From the NCBI RefSeq assembly GCF_001548475.1, contig NZ_LRUJ01000019.1, positions 1-64,000 of the forward strand: a stretch of 64,000 nucleotides of DNA. Reading direction: 5' to 3'. Below the pieces are notes generated by a model that had not been told where the DNA came from, ran no database searches, and saw nothing but the letters and a program-made list of their open reading frames with translations. The stretch comes from Bordetella hinzii LMG 13501 (lineage in GTDB: Bacteria > Pseudomonadota > Gammaproteobacteria > Burkholderiales > Burkholderiaceae_B). Each line of letters starts with the position of its first letter. Position 1 is the stretch's first letter. This document shows, piece by piece, positions 52,147 to 61,489 of the stretch. Both the position numbers and the translations under genes were made by a program.

Positions 52147-52872
52147 CTAGCGGCCGCGCGCCTGGATCATGAGCGCCTTCATGTCGCGCACGGCCTTCTC
52201 CCAGCCGTCGAAGACAGCCCGGGCCACGATGGCATGCCCGATATTCAGCTCGGAGATCCCGTCAATGGCGGCCACGGATTGCACATTGCCGTAATGCAAG
52301 CCATGGCCGGCATTGACTCGCAGGCCATGGCGCAGCCCTTCGCGGACCGCCTCGCGGATGCGCAGCAGCTCGCCCTCGGCCTGCGGGCCTTCGGCCTCGG
52401 CATAAGCGCCGGTGTGCAGCTCGATGACCGGCGCCTTGGCGCGCGCCGCCGCCTCGATCTGGGCGGCGTCCGGATCGATGAAGAGCGATACCCGGATACC
52501 CGCGGCGGCCAGCAGGGCCACGGCGTCGGCCACGGCCTCGAACTGGCCCAGCACATCCAGCCCGCCCTCGGTCGTGAGCTCGGCGCGCTTCTCCGGCACC
52601 AGGCAGACATCGTCCGGCTTGACCGCGCAGGCGATCTCCAGCATCTCCGGCGTAAGCGCGCACTCCAGATTCATGCGCGTGCGCAGCTTCGGACGAATGG
52701 CGTAGACATCGGCATCCTGGATATGGCGGCGGTCTTCGCGCAGATGCAGAGTGATCACGTCCGCGCCGGCGTCCTCGGCGCGCACGGCCGCCTCCACCGG
52801 ATCGGGATACACAGTGTGGCGCTGCTGGCGCAGGGTGGCCACATGGTCGATATTGACGCCAAGTTCAATCAT
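52147..52872 (-). CDS. pdxJ: pyridoxine 5'-phosphate synthase PdxJ
   Basis: A 241-residue TIM-barrel enzyme that makes pyridoxine phosphate, the vitamin B6 precursor. The N terminus [18 protein letters not shown], the [20 protein letters not shown] segment (phosphate and substrate binding) and C-terminal [10 protein letters not shown] are diagnostic. The ATG overlaps the stop codon of the upstream outer-membrane efflux gene (ATGA at 52869-52872). This places a vitamin gene at the end of a multidrug pump operon. Confidence 0.97.
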   Translation of the reverse strand: MIELGVNIDHVATLRQQRHTVYPDPVEAAVRAEDAGADVITLHLREDRRHIQDADVYAIRPKLRTRMNLECALTPEMLEIACAVKPDDVCLVPEKRAELTTEGGLDVLGQFEAVADAVALLAAAGIRVSLFIDPDAAQIEAAARAKAPVIELHTGAYAEAEGPQAEGELLRIREAVREGLRHGLRVNAGHGLHYGNVQSVAAIDGISELNIGHAIVARAVFDGWEKAVRDMKALMIQARGR

Positions 52873-54395
52873 TGTTGTTGCGTGGTCGGGGGTTGAGCCT
52901 GGGACACGGCGGTATTTTCCAGCCAGCCGCCTCCCAGGGCCTTGTAGAGTTCGACGCGGTTGACAAGCGACGCCAGGCCCGCCTGCACCAGGGCGATCTG
53001 GGCATTGAAGAAATCCACCTGGGCGGTCTGCACCTGCAGATAACTGTCAATGCCGTTGACGTAGCGCATGTTGGACAGCTCCAGCGTGCGGGCCGACGAG
53101 GCCTGCAGGCCGCGCTGCGCGTCCAGCTGGGCGCTGTAGGTCGCCTCGCCGGCCAGCGCATCGGCGACCTCGCGGAAAGCCTGCTGGATGGTCTGCTCAT
53201 ACTGCGCCACGGCGATGTTGTCGCGCGCCTTGGCCAGGTTCAGGCCTTCGATGATGCTGCCGCCTGCGAACAGCGGCGTGGTGATCTGCGGCGAGAAGCT
53301 CCAATAGCCCTGCCCTCCCCGGAACAGCGTGTCCAGAGAGGGGCTGGCCACTCCCAGCAGGCCGGTGAGCGAGATCGTCGGGAAGAACGCGGCCCGCGCC
53401 GCGCCGATATTGGCCTTGGCCGCCCGCAGCTGGTTCTCGGCGGCCAGGATGTCGGGCCGCCGCTCCAGCAGGTCCGAGGGCAGGCCGGCCGGCACGGTCG
53501 CCAGGATCTGGTCGCGGCCGAACTCGGCCGGCTGCGGCAGGTCGGCCGGCAGGCTGGGCACGCCCAGCAGCACGACCAGCGCATTGAGCGCCTGGGCGCG
53601 CGTGCGCGCCAGCTGCGCCAGATCGGAAGACGCCGAGTCCAGAAGCGACTTGGACTGGTTCAGGTCGAGTTCGGAAGCCACGCCGCCGTCAAACCGCGTT
53701 TTGACGAGGTTGTAGGACTCCTGGCGGGACTGCAGCGTCTTGCGGGTGAGATCCAGCTGGACATCGGCCGCCCGCAGATTGAAATACGACTCGGCCACCG
53801 CCCCCACCAGGGTGATATGCACCGAACGCTGGGCCTGCTCGGTCGACAGATACTGCTGATACGCCGCTTCCGATAGATCGCGCAGACGTCCGAACAGGTC
53901 GATCTCGAAGGTCGTCAGGCCGATGCCGGCCTGGTACTGGCTGCTGATCGACGTCGAGTCCGGCCCGCCCGTGCGCATATTCTTGGGCAGATGCTGGCGC
54001 GTGCCCTGGATGCCGGCGCCGATGGACGGCCATTGCGCCCCGCGCTGGATGCCGTACTGGGCGCGCGCGACTTCGACGTTCTGCACGGCCACGCGCAGAT
54101 CGCGGTTGTTGTTGAGGGCCAGCTCGATCAGCGCCTGCAGCTGCGGATCGCGGAAGAAGCTGCGCCAGCCGATCTCGGCGGCCGCCGTATCGGCCGGCGG
54201 CGCCACGGCGGCGGCCGGTTGCGAGCCCAGTTCGGTGGGCCGGCTGTAGGCGCCGTAGCTGATCCTGGGCTGGTCCGGCCAGTCGGCGCGCACCGGAGCC
54301 TGCGGACGATGATAGTCCGGCGCCAGCGAGCAGCCGGCCAGGCCGGCGGCCAGCAGCACCGCCAGGGCGCCGCGCTTATGCATCAGGGCCGTCAT
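52869..54395 (-). CDS. RND efflux outer-membrane channel lipoprotein (OprM/NodT family)
   Basis: A 508-residue outer-membrane factor. The lipoprotein signal ends at [15 protein letters not shown], and two outer-membrane efflux repeats follow (the first with [23 protein letters not shown], the second with [21 protein letters not shown]). It forms the trimeric exit duct for the pump. It overlaps the RND gene and pdxJ by 4 bp each. Confidence 0.95.
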   Translation of the reverse strand: MTALMHKRGALAVLLAAGLAGCSLAPDYHRPQAPVRADWPDQPRISYGAYSRPTELGSQPAAAVAPPADTAAAEIGWRSFFRDPQLQALIELALNNNRDLRVAVQNVEVARAQYGIQRGAQWPSIGAGIQGTRQHLPKNMRTGGPDSTSISSQYQAGIGLTTFEIDLFGRLRDLSEAAYQQYLSTEQAQRSVHITLVGAVAESYFNLRAADVQLDLTRKTLQSRQESYNLVKTRFDGGVASELDLNQSKSLLDSASSDLAQLARTRAQALNALVVLLGVPSLPADLPQPAEFGRDQILATVPAGLPSDLLERRPDILAAENQLRAAKANIGAARAAFFPTISLTGLLGVASPSLDTLFRGGQGYWSFSPQITTPLFAGGSIIEGLNLAKARDNIAVAQYEQTIQQAFREVADALAGEATYSAQLDAQRGLQASSARTLELSNMRYVNGIDSYLQVQTAQVDFFNAQIALVQAGLASLVNRVELYKALGGGWLENTAVSQAQPPTTQQQ

Positions 54396-57300
54396 TCCTT
54401 GTTCTCCTGACCGCCTTGGTTTTGGGTATTGGCTGCCTGTTTTTCCTCTTCGGCCTTCTTGGCGGCCTGCTCGGCCTGGAAGGCGCGAAGCTCGGCGCCC
54501 AGCAGGCGCGGACGGGTCTTGACCAGGCTCATGACGACCACGAAGAAGGTCGGCACGAAGATCACCGCGAAAGGCGTGGCCGCCAGCATGCCGCCCAGCA
54601 CGCCGATACCGACGGCGCGCTGGCTGGCGGCGCTGGCGCCGGTGGCGATGGCCAACGGCACCACGCCCAGGATGAAGGCCAGCGAGGTCATCAGGATGGG
54701 ACGGAACCGCAGGCGCGCCGCCTCCACCGCCGACTCGTACAGGCCGTTGCCCCGCGCGTACTGGTCCTTGGCGAATTCGATGATCAGGATGGCGTTCTTG
54801 GCCGCCAGGCCGATCACGGTCACCATGCCCACCTGGAAGTACACATCGTTGGACATCCCCATCAGGGAGACCAGCGCCACCGCGCCCAGCATGCCCAGCG
54901 GCACCACCAGCATGACCGACAGCGGGATGGCCCAGCTCTCATAGAGGGCCGCCAGCACCAGGAAGACCACCAGCAGCGCCAGGGCCATCAGGACGACGGC
55001 CTGGTTGCCGGCCAGGCGCTCCTGGTAGGACAGGCCATTCCATTCGTAGCCGAAGCCCGAGGGCAACTGGGCGACCAGGCGTTCCATCTCGGCCATGGCT
55101 TCACCGGTCGAGTGGCCAGGCGAGGCATCGCCGCCGATACGGACGGACTCATAGCTGTTGTAGCGCACCACCTGGGTCGGGCCCTGCGACCACTTGGCCG
55201 TCACGAAGGACGACAAGGGCACCATGCCGCCATCCTTGTTGCGGGCGTTCAGGTTGAGCACGTCCTCCATGTGCATGCGGTACTTCTCATCCGCCTGCAC
55301 CCAGATGTTCTGCATCCGGCCCATGTTGGGGAATTTGCTCAGGTAGGCCGAACCGACCGCCGTGGAGATCAGCTGCGCCGCCTCGGAAAAGTCCACGCCC
55401 AGCGCGGCCGCCTTGTCACGGTCGATGTTCAGCGACAGCTGCGCGCCCGGCCCCAGGCCGGTGATGCGCACCTGCGAGAGCACCGGACTCTGCATGGCCA
55501 TGCCCATCAACTGTCCGGTCGCCGCGGCCAGGGCCTCGGTGCCGGCGCCGCCACGGTCCTGCAGGCGGAAGTCGAAGCCCGCGGCATTGCCCAGCGAAGA
55601 GATGGCCGGCGGCACCACGGTGAACACCATGGCATCCTTGATCCCCATGAACAGATGCTGGAAGGCGCCGCCCGCGACCGCCTGGGCCGAGTCCTGCGCG
55701 CTCTTGCGCTCGGCGAAGTCCTTGAGCGTGGTGAAGACCAGCGCCGCGTTCAGGCCGTTGCCGTTGAACGAATAGCCTTGCACGGCCACGATGTTCTGGG
55801 TGGTCGGCTGCTGGCGGAAATAATGCTCCACCTGCTCGATGACCTCGATCGTGCGGTTGGCCGAAGCGCCGGCCGGCAGCTCGATGTTGCTGATGACATA
55901 GCCCTGGTCTTCCTCGGGCAGGAAGGACGACGGCAGGCGCAGGTAAAGCCAGCCCAGGGCCACGACCAGCAGCGCGAACACGATCATCATGCGCCCGCCC
56001 TTGTGCAGCACGCGCGAGATCCAGTTCTGATAGTGATGCGTGGTCGCCTCGAACTTGCGGTTGAACCAGCCGAAAAAGCCCTTCTTCTCTTCGTGATGCC
56101 CCTTGGGGATGGGCTTGAGCAGCGTCGCGCACAGGGCCGGCGTGAAGCTCAGGGCCAGGAAAGCCGAGAAGAAGATCGACACGGCCATGGCCACCGCGAA
56201 CTGGCGGTAGATCACGCCCACCGACCCGCTCATGAAGGCCAGCGGCAGGAACACCGTCACCAGCACCAGCGTGATGCCGATGATGGCGCCGGTGATCTGC
56301 GGCATGGCCTTGGCCGTGGCCTCCTTGGGCGGCAGGCCTTCGGTGGCCATGATGCGCTCGACGTTTTCGACCACCACGATGGCGTCATCGACCAGGATGC
56401 CGATGGCCAGCACCATGGCGAACATGGTCAGCACGTTGATCGACAGCCCCAGCGCCAGCATGACCGCGAAGGCGCCCATCATGGCCACCGGCACCACCAG
56501 CGCCGGGATCAGGGTGTAGCGCACGTTCTGCAGGAACAGGAACATCACCAGGAACACCAGCACCATGGCTTCGACCAGGGTGTGGATCACCTTCTCGATG
56601 GACACCTTCACATAGGGCGCGGTGTCATACGGGATTTCGTACTTGATGTTGTCCGGGAAATACTTGGACAGCGCCGCCATCTGCGTGCGGATGCCTTCGG
56701 CCGTCTGCAAGGCGTTGGCGTCGGGCGAGAGCACGATGGCGAAAGCCGCCGTGGGCTGGCCATTCAGGCGCGCGCCGAACTGGTAGTTGTCCGCGCCCAC
56801 CTCGATGCGGGCCACGTCGCTCAGCAGCACCTTGGAGCCGTCGGTGTTGGCCCGCAGCACGATCTTGCCGAAGCCTTCGACCGTGCTCAGCTGGCCGTTG
56901 GCCGTGACGGTGGCCGTGACGCGCACTTCCTTGGGATTGGGCGGCGCGCCGATCGAGCCGCCCGAAATCAGCACGTTCTGCGCGGCGATGGCCTGGTTGA
57001 CTTCCTGCATGCTGAGGTTGAAACCCACCAGCTTCTGCGGGTCGACCCAGATGCGCATGGCGCGGGGCGCGGCAAACAGCTGGAACTGGCCCACCCCGGG
57101 CACCCGCGAGATCGGATTCTTGACGTTGCGGGTGATGTAGTCGGCCAGCGCCGCCTGGTCCAGCGTGCCATCGGTGGAGGACAGCGTCACGAACAGCAGG
57201 AAGCCGGCGCTGGTCTGCTCATATTGCAGGCCCTGCTGGGTCACCGCCGCCGGCAGCTGGGCCGTGACGTTGGAAATCCGGTTCTGCACGTCCACCTGCG

Positions 57301-57607
57301 CCAGGTCCGGGTCGGTGCCCGGGCGAAAGGTGGCGGTGATCTGCGACTGGCCATTGGAATCGCTGACGGACTCGTAATACAGCAGGCCCTTGGCCCCGTT
57401 GAGCTCGTCCTCGATGATACTGGTCACCGTCTCGGCCACTTCCTGGGCCGAAGCGCCAGGATAGGTCGCGGTGATGGTGATGGCCGGCGGCGCCACGTCC
57501 GGATACTGCGCGACAGGCATATTGGGAATGGCCAATATGCCCGCCAGCAGGATGAACAGCGCAACCACCCAGGCAAAAATGGGTCGATCAATGAAAAATT
57601 GCGGCAT
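54392..57607 (-). CDS. RND multidrug efflux pump inner-membrane transporter (AcrB/MexB type)
   Basis: A 1071-residue HAE1-type RND pump of normal length. The proton-relay aspartates D407 and D408 are in GILVDDAIVVVENVER, and the matching lysine is in LAAKNAILIIEFAK. N-terminal MPQFFIDRPIFAWVVALFIL and the AQYPDVAPPAITITATYPGA block are typical. A glutamine/lysine-rich tail ends the protein. It exports drugs, detergents or bile-like compounds to the outside with the MFP and outer-membrane partners. It lies 60 bp after the fusion-protein gene. Confidence 0.97.
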   Translation of the reverse strand: MPQFFIDRPIFAWVVALFILLAGILAIPNMPVAQYPDVAPPAITITATYPGASAQEVAETVTSIIEDELNGAKGLLYYESVSDSNGQSQITATFRPGTDPDLAQVDVQNRISNVTAQLPAAVTQQGLQYEQTSAGFLLFVTLSSTDGTLDQAALADYITRNVKNPISRVPGVGQFQLFAAPRAMRIWVDPQKLVGFNLSMQEVNQAIAAQNVLISGGSIGAPPNPKEVRVTATVTANGQLSTVEGFGKIVLRANTDGSKVLLSDVARIEVGADNYQFGARLNGQPTAAFAIVLSPDANALQTAEGIRTQMAALSKYFPDNIKYEIPYDTAPYVKVSIEKVIHTLVEAMVLVFLVMFLFLQNVRYTLIPALVVPVAMMGAFAVMLALGLSINVLTMFAMVLAIGILVDDAIVVVENVERIMATEGLPPKEATAKAMPQITGAIIGITLVLVTVFLPLAFMSGSVGVIYRQFAVAMAVSIFFSAFLALSFTPALCATLLKPIPKGHHEEKKGFFGWFNRKFEATTHHYQNWISRVLHKGGRMMIVFALLVVALGWLYLRLPSSFLPEEDQGYVISNIELPAGASANRTIEVIEQVEHYFRQQPTTQNIVAVQGYSFNGNGLNAALVFTTLKDFAERKSAQDSAQAVAGGAFQHLFMGIKDAMVFTVVPPAISSLGNAAGFDFRLQDRGGAGTEALAAATGQLMGMAMQSPVLSQVRITGLGPGAQLSLNIDRDKAAALGVDFSEAAQLISTAVGSAYLSKFPNMGRMQNIWVQADEKYRMHMEDVLNLNARNKDGGMVPLSSFVTAKWSQGPTQVVRYNSYESVRIGGDASPGHSTGEAMAEMERLVAQLPSGFGYEWNGLSYQERLAGNQAVVLMALALLVVFLVLAALYESWAIPLSVMLVVPLGMLGAVALVSLMGMSNDVYFQVGMVTVIGLAAKNAILIIEFAKDQYARGNGLYESAVEAARLRFRPILMTSLAFILGVVPLAIATGASAASQRAVGIGVLGGMLAATPFAVIFVPTFFVVVMSLVKTRPRLLGAELRAFQAEQAAKKAEEEKQAANTQNQGGQENKE

Positions 57608-57667
57608 GTGGGCTGACTCTGAAAGCGATGCTCACGAACGAGGAACGCGGCTCGCGCCGCGCGCCGC

Positions 57668-58882
57668 TTAGGATTTGGATTCCTGCTTGGCCGGCGCCTG
57701 CCCGTCCGCGGGCTTGGCGCCTGGCTGGCTGGCGGCCCCGGCCTTGGCCTTGGGATCCCAGGGCGAAGTCTGCACGGGAGCCCCCGGTCGGATCTTCTGG
57801 AAACCCTCGACAATGACGATGTCGCCCGCCGACAGGCCGCTGCTGATAATCCACTGGTTGTTGACCGAGGATCCGGTGCGTACCGCGACCTGCTGGACCT
57901 TGCCGTCCTTGACCACCATCAGGCTCTGCAGGCCGTCGGCGGTGCGCTGCAAGGCTTGCTGCGGCACCAGCAAGGCCTTCTCGTCCACCCCTTCGTCGAG
58001 GCGCACGCGCACATACATGCCGGGCAGCAGGACCTGGTCCGGATTGGGCACTTCGGCGCGCAGGTTCACATTGCCGGTCGAAGGATCCACGGTGATGCCG
58101 GTAAACAGCAGCTTGCCCGGGAACTTATAGACCGAGCCGTTTTCCAGCACGATGGACACCCGCGCGGCGTCCGGCCCGAGCTTTTGCAGCTGGCCGGAGG
58201 CAAACGCCTCGCGCAGGCGGGCCAGTTCGGAGGTGGACTGCGTGAAGTCGACGTAGACGGGATCCAGTTGCTGCACCACGGCCATCTGCGTGGCCGTGCC
58301 CGCCTCGACCAGCGCCCCTTCGGTCACCAAAGGCTTGCCGATGCGGCCGGTGATCGGCGAGGTGACATCGGTATAGCCCAGATTGATGCTCGCCGAGGTC
58401 TGCGCCGCCTTGGCCGCCGCCACCGCGGCATCGGCCTGGCGATAACTGGCCACCGCATTGTCGTACTCCTGCTTGCTCACGGCATTGGCCTTGACCAAGG
58501 GCGCATAGCGGTCGGCAAGCAGCTTGGCGCTGTACAGGTCCGCCTGCGCCTGCTTGAGCTGGGCGGTCGCCTGGTCGTACGACGCCTGATAGGAGGCAGG
58601 GTCGATCTTGAACAGCACCTGGTTTTCTTTGACGTCGCCGCCCTGTTCGAACAGGATCTTCTGCACGATGCCCGTCACGCGGGCGCGGATCTGCGCATCG
58701 CGCACCGCGTCCACGCGGCCGGGCAGATCGGAAACAATCGACGCTTTCTGGGGTTGCACCGTCACGACGGCAACCTGCGGCATACTCGGGCTTGCATGCG
58801 GCTTTTCGCCGCATCCTGCCAACATCCAGCCAAGAGCGACAACGATGCCAAGACCCGAGACACGCTGAGGTGAAAAACGCAT
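57668..58882 (-). CDS. RND efflux periplasmic adaptor lipoprotein (AcrA/MexA type)
   Basis: A 404-residue membrane-fusion protein. The lipobox LGWMLAGCGEK tethers it to the inner membrane. The barrel-sandwich halves (LFKIDPASYQASYDQATAQL and SPITGRIGKPLVTEGALVEA) surround the helical hairpin, and the C-terminal region ends in a lysine/proline/alanine-rich tail. The ATG at 58882 (MRFSPQRV) is preferred to an open frame 8 codons longer. First gene of the pump operon. Confidence 0.95.
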   Translation of the reverse strand: MRFSPQRVSGLGIVVALGWMLAGCGEKPHASPSMPQVAVVTVQPQKASIVSDLPGRVDAVRDAQIRARVTGIVQKILFEQGGDVKENQVLFKIDPASYQASYDQATAQLKQAQADLYSAKLLADRYAPLVKANAVSKQEYDNAVASYRQADAAVAAAKAAQTSASINLGYTDVTSPITGRIGKPLVTEGALVEAGTATQMAVVQQLDPVYVDFTQSTSELARLREAFASGQLQKLGPDAARVSIVLENGSVYKFPGKLLFTGITVDPSTGNVNLRAEVPNPDQVLLPGMYVRVRLDEGVDEKALLVPQQALQRTADGLQSLMVVKDGKVQQVAVRTGSSVNNQWIISSGLSAGDIVIVEGFQKIRPGAPVQTSPWDPKAKAGAASQPGAKPADGQAPAKQESKS

Positions 58883-58986
58883 GGATCCCTCACGGAGTGA
58901 AAACACGTCTCCCTCACTTCCGCCCTCGAGCGGTTGTTCTGTTCATGAAGAGGGGGACGCGGACCCACGTAATGTAGCGTACTTTT

Positions 58987-59016
58987 TGAGGGGAAACCCT
59001 CATTTTCTGCCGAAAA
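58987..59016. promoter_or_regulatory. adjacent dyads upstream of the efflux operon
   Basis: TGAGGG-N4-CCCTCA (58987-59002, read on the coding strand) is immediately followed by TTTTC-N4-GAAAA (59003-59016). Both lie 105-134 bp upstream of the adaptor start, in the 189-bp gap after the winged-helix regulator gene. They are candidate binding sites for that regulator or for a distant repressor. Confidence 0.4.
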
Positions 59017-59071
59017 TGATAAGCAAAGGGCTCGATCGGCGTGACGCGGCAACAACGCCCGGCGGGCGTGC

Positions 59072-59446
59072 TCAGGAAGGCTGGACCATCAAATGGCCAA
59101 GAAAGACATAACCCATCCCATGGACGGTGTGCAAAGGAAGCTCGGCGCCCGCTTCGCCGACCTTTTTGCGCAGGCGGCTGATGGCCACGTTGAGGGTGCG
59201 CAGGCTGGCTCCTGGCAGCGCCTTCATCAGCGCGTCCCGGGACAGCTCCCGCCCGGGATGTTCGGCGATGGCCAGGAAACACACGCGCTCCAGCGCCGTG
59301 AGGCTGATGCGCACACCCTGCGGCGTACTCAGCACCCAGCCGCGGTAAAGCAGATGCCAGGTCTCGTTTGCATCGGCCGGCAACACCGCCGGCGGGGCGG
59401 TTGCGACATCGTCGGATAGGCCGGAAGCAGGGAAATGTTGAGTCAT
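59072..59446 (-). CDS. OmpR-type winged-helix regulator lacking a receiver domain
   Basis: About 124 residues. The C-terminal part (residues about 30-118) is an OmpR/PhoB-type DNA-binding domain: YRGWVLSTPQGVRISLTALE, ELSRDALMKALPG, LRTLNVAISRLRKKVGEAGA and LHTVHGMGYVFLG. There is no phosphoacceptor receiver domain, only a short N-terminal tail, so it is not a standard two-component regulator. The start is uncertain: ATG at 59446 is chosen, with alternatives at 59464 and 59506, none with a clear ribosome site. It lies upstream of the RND operon on the same strand and probably regulates it. Confidence 0.8.
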   Translation of the reverse strand: MTQHFPASGLSDDVATAPPAVLPADANETWHLLYRGWVLSTPQGVRISLTALERVCFLAIAEHPGRELSRDALMKALPGASLRTLNVAISRLRKKVGEAGAELPLHTVHGMGYVFLGHLMVQPS

Positions 59447-59597
59447 AGTGATAGGCCAAGTCATACGGCAAGCGTGCGAACCACGCACCAGCTTGCTCAA
59501 ATGCACGTCAGGCTACGGCAGATTGCATAACCCTCCGGCTTGCTTGCACATAAACCAGACTAATCTGACCCAGCTATCGCTCGCGAGACTGCCGCCG

Positions 59598-60791
59598 CTA
59601 CTTGCGATGCACGTCGTGCGCCACGAAGGAGACTTCGGGCGGCGGGCGATCCAGCACACCGGGCTGCTCCAGCGTGCGGCGGATGTCGCTCAGCCCGCTG
59701 CGCCAGTGCTCGCGCATGGCTTCGGTGCTGAATTCATAGTCCTTGGAGTGCCGCTCGTAGTGCTTGGCCTCGTAGATGAGGTTGACGATGTTCACGGCCG
59801 GCGTGCAGGCCTCGGCCCGGATATCCGCCAGCTCGGGGCTGTTGCGCTCGTCTTCGGGCAGGCGCTCCAGCAAGCGCTGCAGGCCGCGGCGCAGGCGCAG
59901 CACACGCGCGAAATTGTCCGTCACGGTACGGGTCCGGCTGGAGTACTGGATGTCCTTCTGTCTTTCGGCCACCTCGTCCATGGTGGTGGGCAAGGGCCCG
60001 CGGGCCGGCCAGAGATCCACCTGGAAGGCCAGGGTGTCGCGCAGCGGCGAATCCGACAGCACCTTGGCCAGCGGCGTGTTCGAGACCATGCCGCCGTCCC
60101 AGTAATACTGCCCGTCCACCTCGATGGCGGGAAAGCCCGGCGGCAGCGCGCCGGAGGCCATGACGTGCTCCAGGCGCAGGGCGCGGTCGCGGCTGTCGAA
60201 ATAATTGAAGTTGCCGCTGCGCACATTGACCGCGCCAAAGCTGGTGCGCACCCCGCTCTTGTTAAGCAGGTCGAAGTCGACGAAGCGCCGCAAGGTCTCG
60301 GCCAGCGGCGCCGTGTCATAAAAGCTGGTGGAGGCCTGGCCGGCGTTGCGCAACAGATACGGCGAGGGATAACGCGGCGTAAAAAAGCCCGGCTGCCCCT
60401 GCCAGACCGCATTGAGCGCGGCCAGGTGGCCATTGACCTCGGGCGAACCGAAGCCGAAAGGCAAGCCCTGGAACATCGGTCCCCACACATCGCCCCAGGG
60501 CAGGCTGGCAAAACCGGTGGGACGGCAGATGGCCTCCCAGAAACCGCGCAGCCGTTCCACCCGTTCGTCCTCCGGCGAGCCGGCGATGATGGCGGCATTG
60601 ATCGAGCCGATGGAAATGCCGGAAATCCAGTTGGGCCGGATACCGGCCTCGTGCAGGCCTTCGTAGACGCCCGCCTGGTAGGCGCCCAGGGCGCCGCCTC
60701 CCTGCAACACCAATGCCACCGTGTCATAGGCACCCGGCTGGCGCCGGTTCGTGCCGCGCTTGCCGGCGCCAGCCGGATCCCGCTTGGCCAT
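59598..60791 (-). CDS. patatin-like phospholipase
   Basis: A 397-residue serine lipid acyl hydrolase. The oxyanion loop is LQGGGALGAYQAGV (29-42), the nucleophile elbow GISIGS gives S60, and the dyad aspartate D232 is in YWDGGMVSNTPL. No signal peptide is visible, so it is cytoplasmic or secreted by an unclassical route. C-terminal residues form an extra helical region with RRTLEQPGVL near the end. It follows the DUF4136 lipoprotein gene by 15 bp on the same strand. Confidence 0.92.
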   Translation of the reverse strand: MAKRDPAGAGKRGTNRRQPGAYDTVALVLQGGGALGAYQAGVYEGLHEAGIRPNWISGISIGSINAAIIAGSPEDERVERLRGFWEAICRPTGFASLPWGDVWGPMFQGLPFGFGSPEVNGHLAALNAVWQGQPGFFTPRYPSPYLLRNAGQASTSFYDTAPLAETLRRFVDFDLLNKSGVRTSFGAVNVRSGNFNYFDSRDRALRLEHVMASGALPPGFPAIEVDGQYYWDGGMVSNTPLAKVLSDSPLRDTLAFQVDLWPARGPLPTTMDEVAERQKDIQYSSRTRTVTDNFARVLRLRRGLQRLLERLPEDERNSPELADIRAEACTPAVNIVNLIYEAKHYERHSKDYEFSTEAMREHWRSGLSDIRRTLEQPGVLDRPPPEVSFVAHDVHRK

Positions 60792-60806
60792 GCTTGCTTC
60801 CCGGGT

Positions 60807-61391
60807 CTACTTGGCCGCCGGCGCCGCGGCCCCGGCAACGAAAGGATATTTCTGAAAGATCAGCGCAACGGCGGCATTGACGCGCTCCTGGCTTTGGGAC
60901 CAATTGGGATCGCTCACTTCGCCGGTGGCCACGCCCTCCCAGACCAGTTGCTTGCGGCGCCGGTCCACGAGGTCCACGTTGAGGGTGCCCTCGGTGTATT
61001 GATAGACGTCGTCGCCCCAGCCATAGCCCGGCCAGCCGCCATAGAAGCCGCCGCGGTAGGCGTAGTACGGCATGGGCGGCGGCGGCGCCGGGACGACTTG
61101 GACCTTGTCGGCCAGCTTGGCGCTGAAATTGATCTGCAGGTCGGGCTGCTTGTCGTCGTAGACGTAGCCGCGGCGCTGCATCTCGCCGCGGACCGCGGTC
61201 TTCAGGCGTTCGGTCAGCAGGCTGCTGTACCCGGCGCGATCGGTGCCCAGGCCCGGCATGAAGCCGTAGCTGCGATACTGGCTGAAGTCGACCTTGTGGT
61301 CATAGTCGCTGCGCACCGTCGGCTTGGACGCGCAAGCCGCAAGCCCTCCCGCCAGAGCCACCACAACCACCATCCTGGATATTGCCTGCAT
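60807..61391 (-). CDS. DUF4136 family lipoprotein
   Basis: A 194-residue lipoprotein: signal peptide with lipobox LAGGLAACASKP, then the DUF4136 fold (DYDHKVDFSQYRSYGFM, LKTAVRGEMQRRGYVYDDKQ) and a proline/tyrosine/glycine-rich loop PPPPMPYYAYRGGFYGG. Function of the family is unknown. The ATG at 61391 (MQAISRM) is preferred because GGAG lies six bases upstream; an in-frame ATG at 61397 directly abuts that GGAG. It is divergent from modE and forms a two-gene unit with the patatin gene. Confidence 0.85.
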   Translation of the reverse strand: MQAISRMVVVVALAGGLAACASKPTVRSDYDHKVDFSQYRSYGFMPGLGTDRAGYSSLLTERLKTAVRGEMQRRGYVYDDKQPDLQINFSAKLADKVQVVPAPPPPMPYYAYRGGFYGGWPGYGWGDDVYQYTEGTLNVDLVDRRRKQLVWEGVATGEVSDPNWSQSQERVNAAVALIFQKYPFVAGAAAPAAK

Positions 61392-61489
61392 CGTCATCTC
61401 CGCGCCGGACCTGAGGGTGGTTGATCTTGCCCTGAATACGAACAACTTGCAATAAACTCCCTGACACCTCTTTTGTCGGATCCGACCGC

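Noticed and set aside
54416..57616. An unbroken open frame of over 1000 codons on the + strand opposite the RND pump gene
   Set aside because: Its translation is histidine-, glutamine- and arginine-rich with no recognisable domain. It mirrors the codon structure of the real pump gene in GC-rich DNA.
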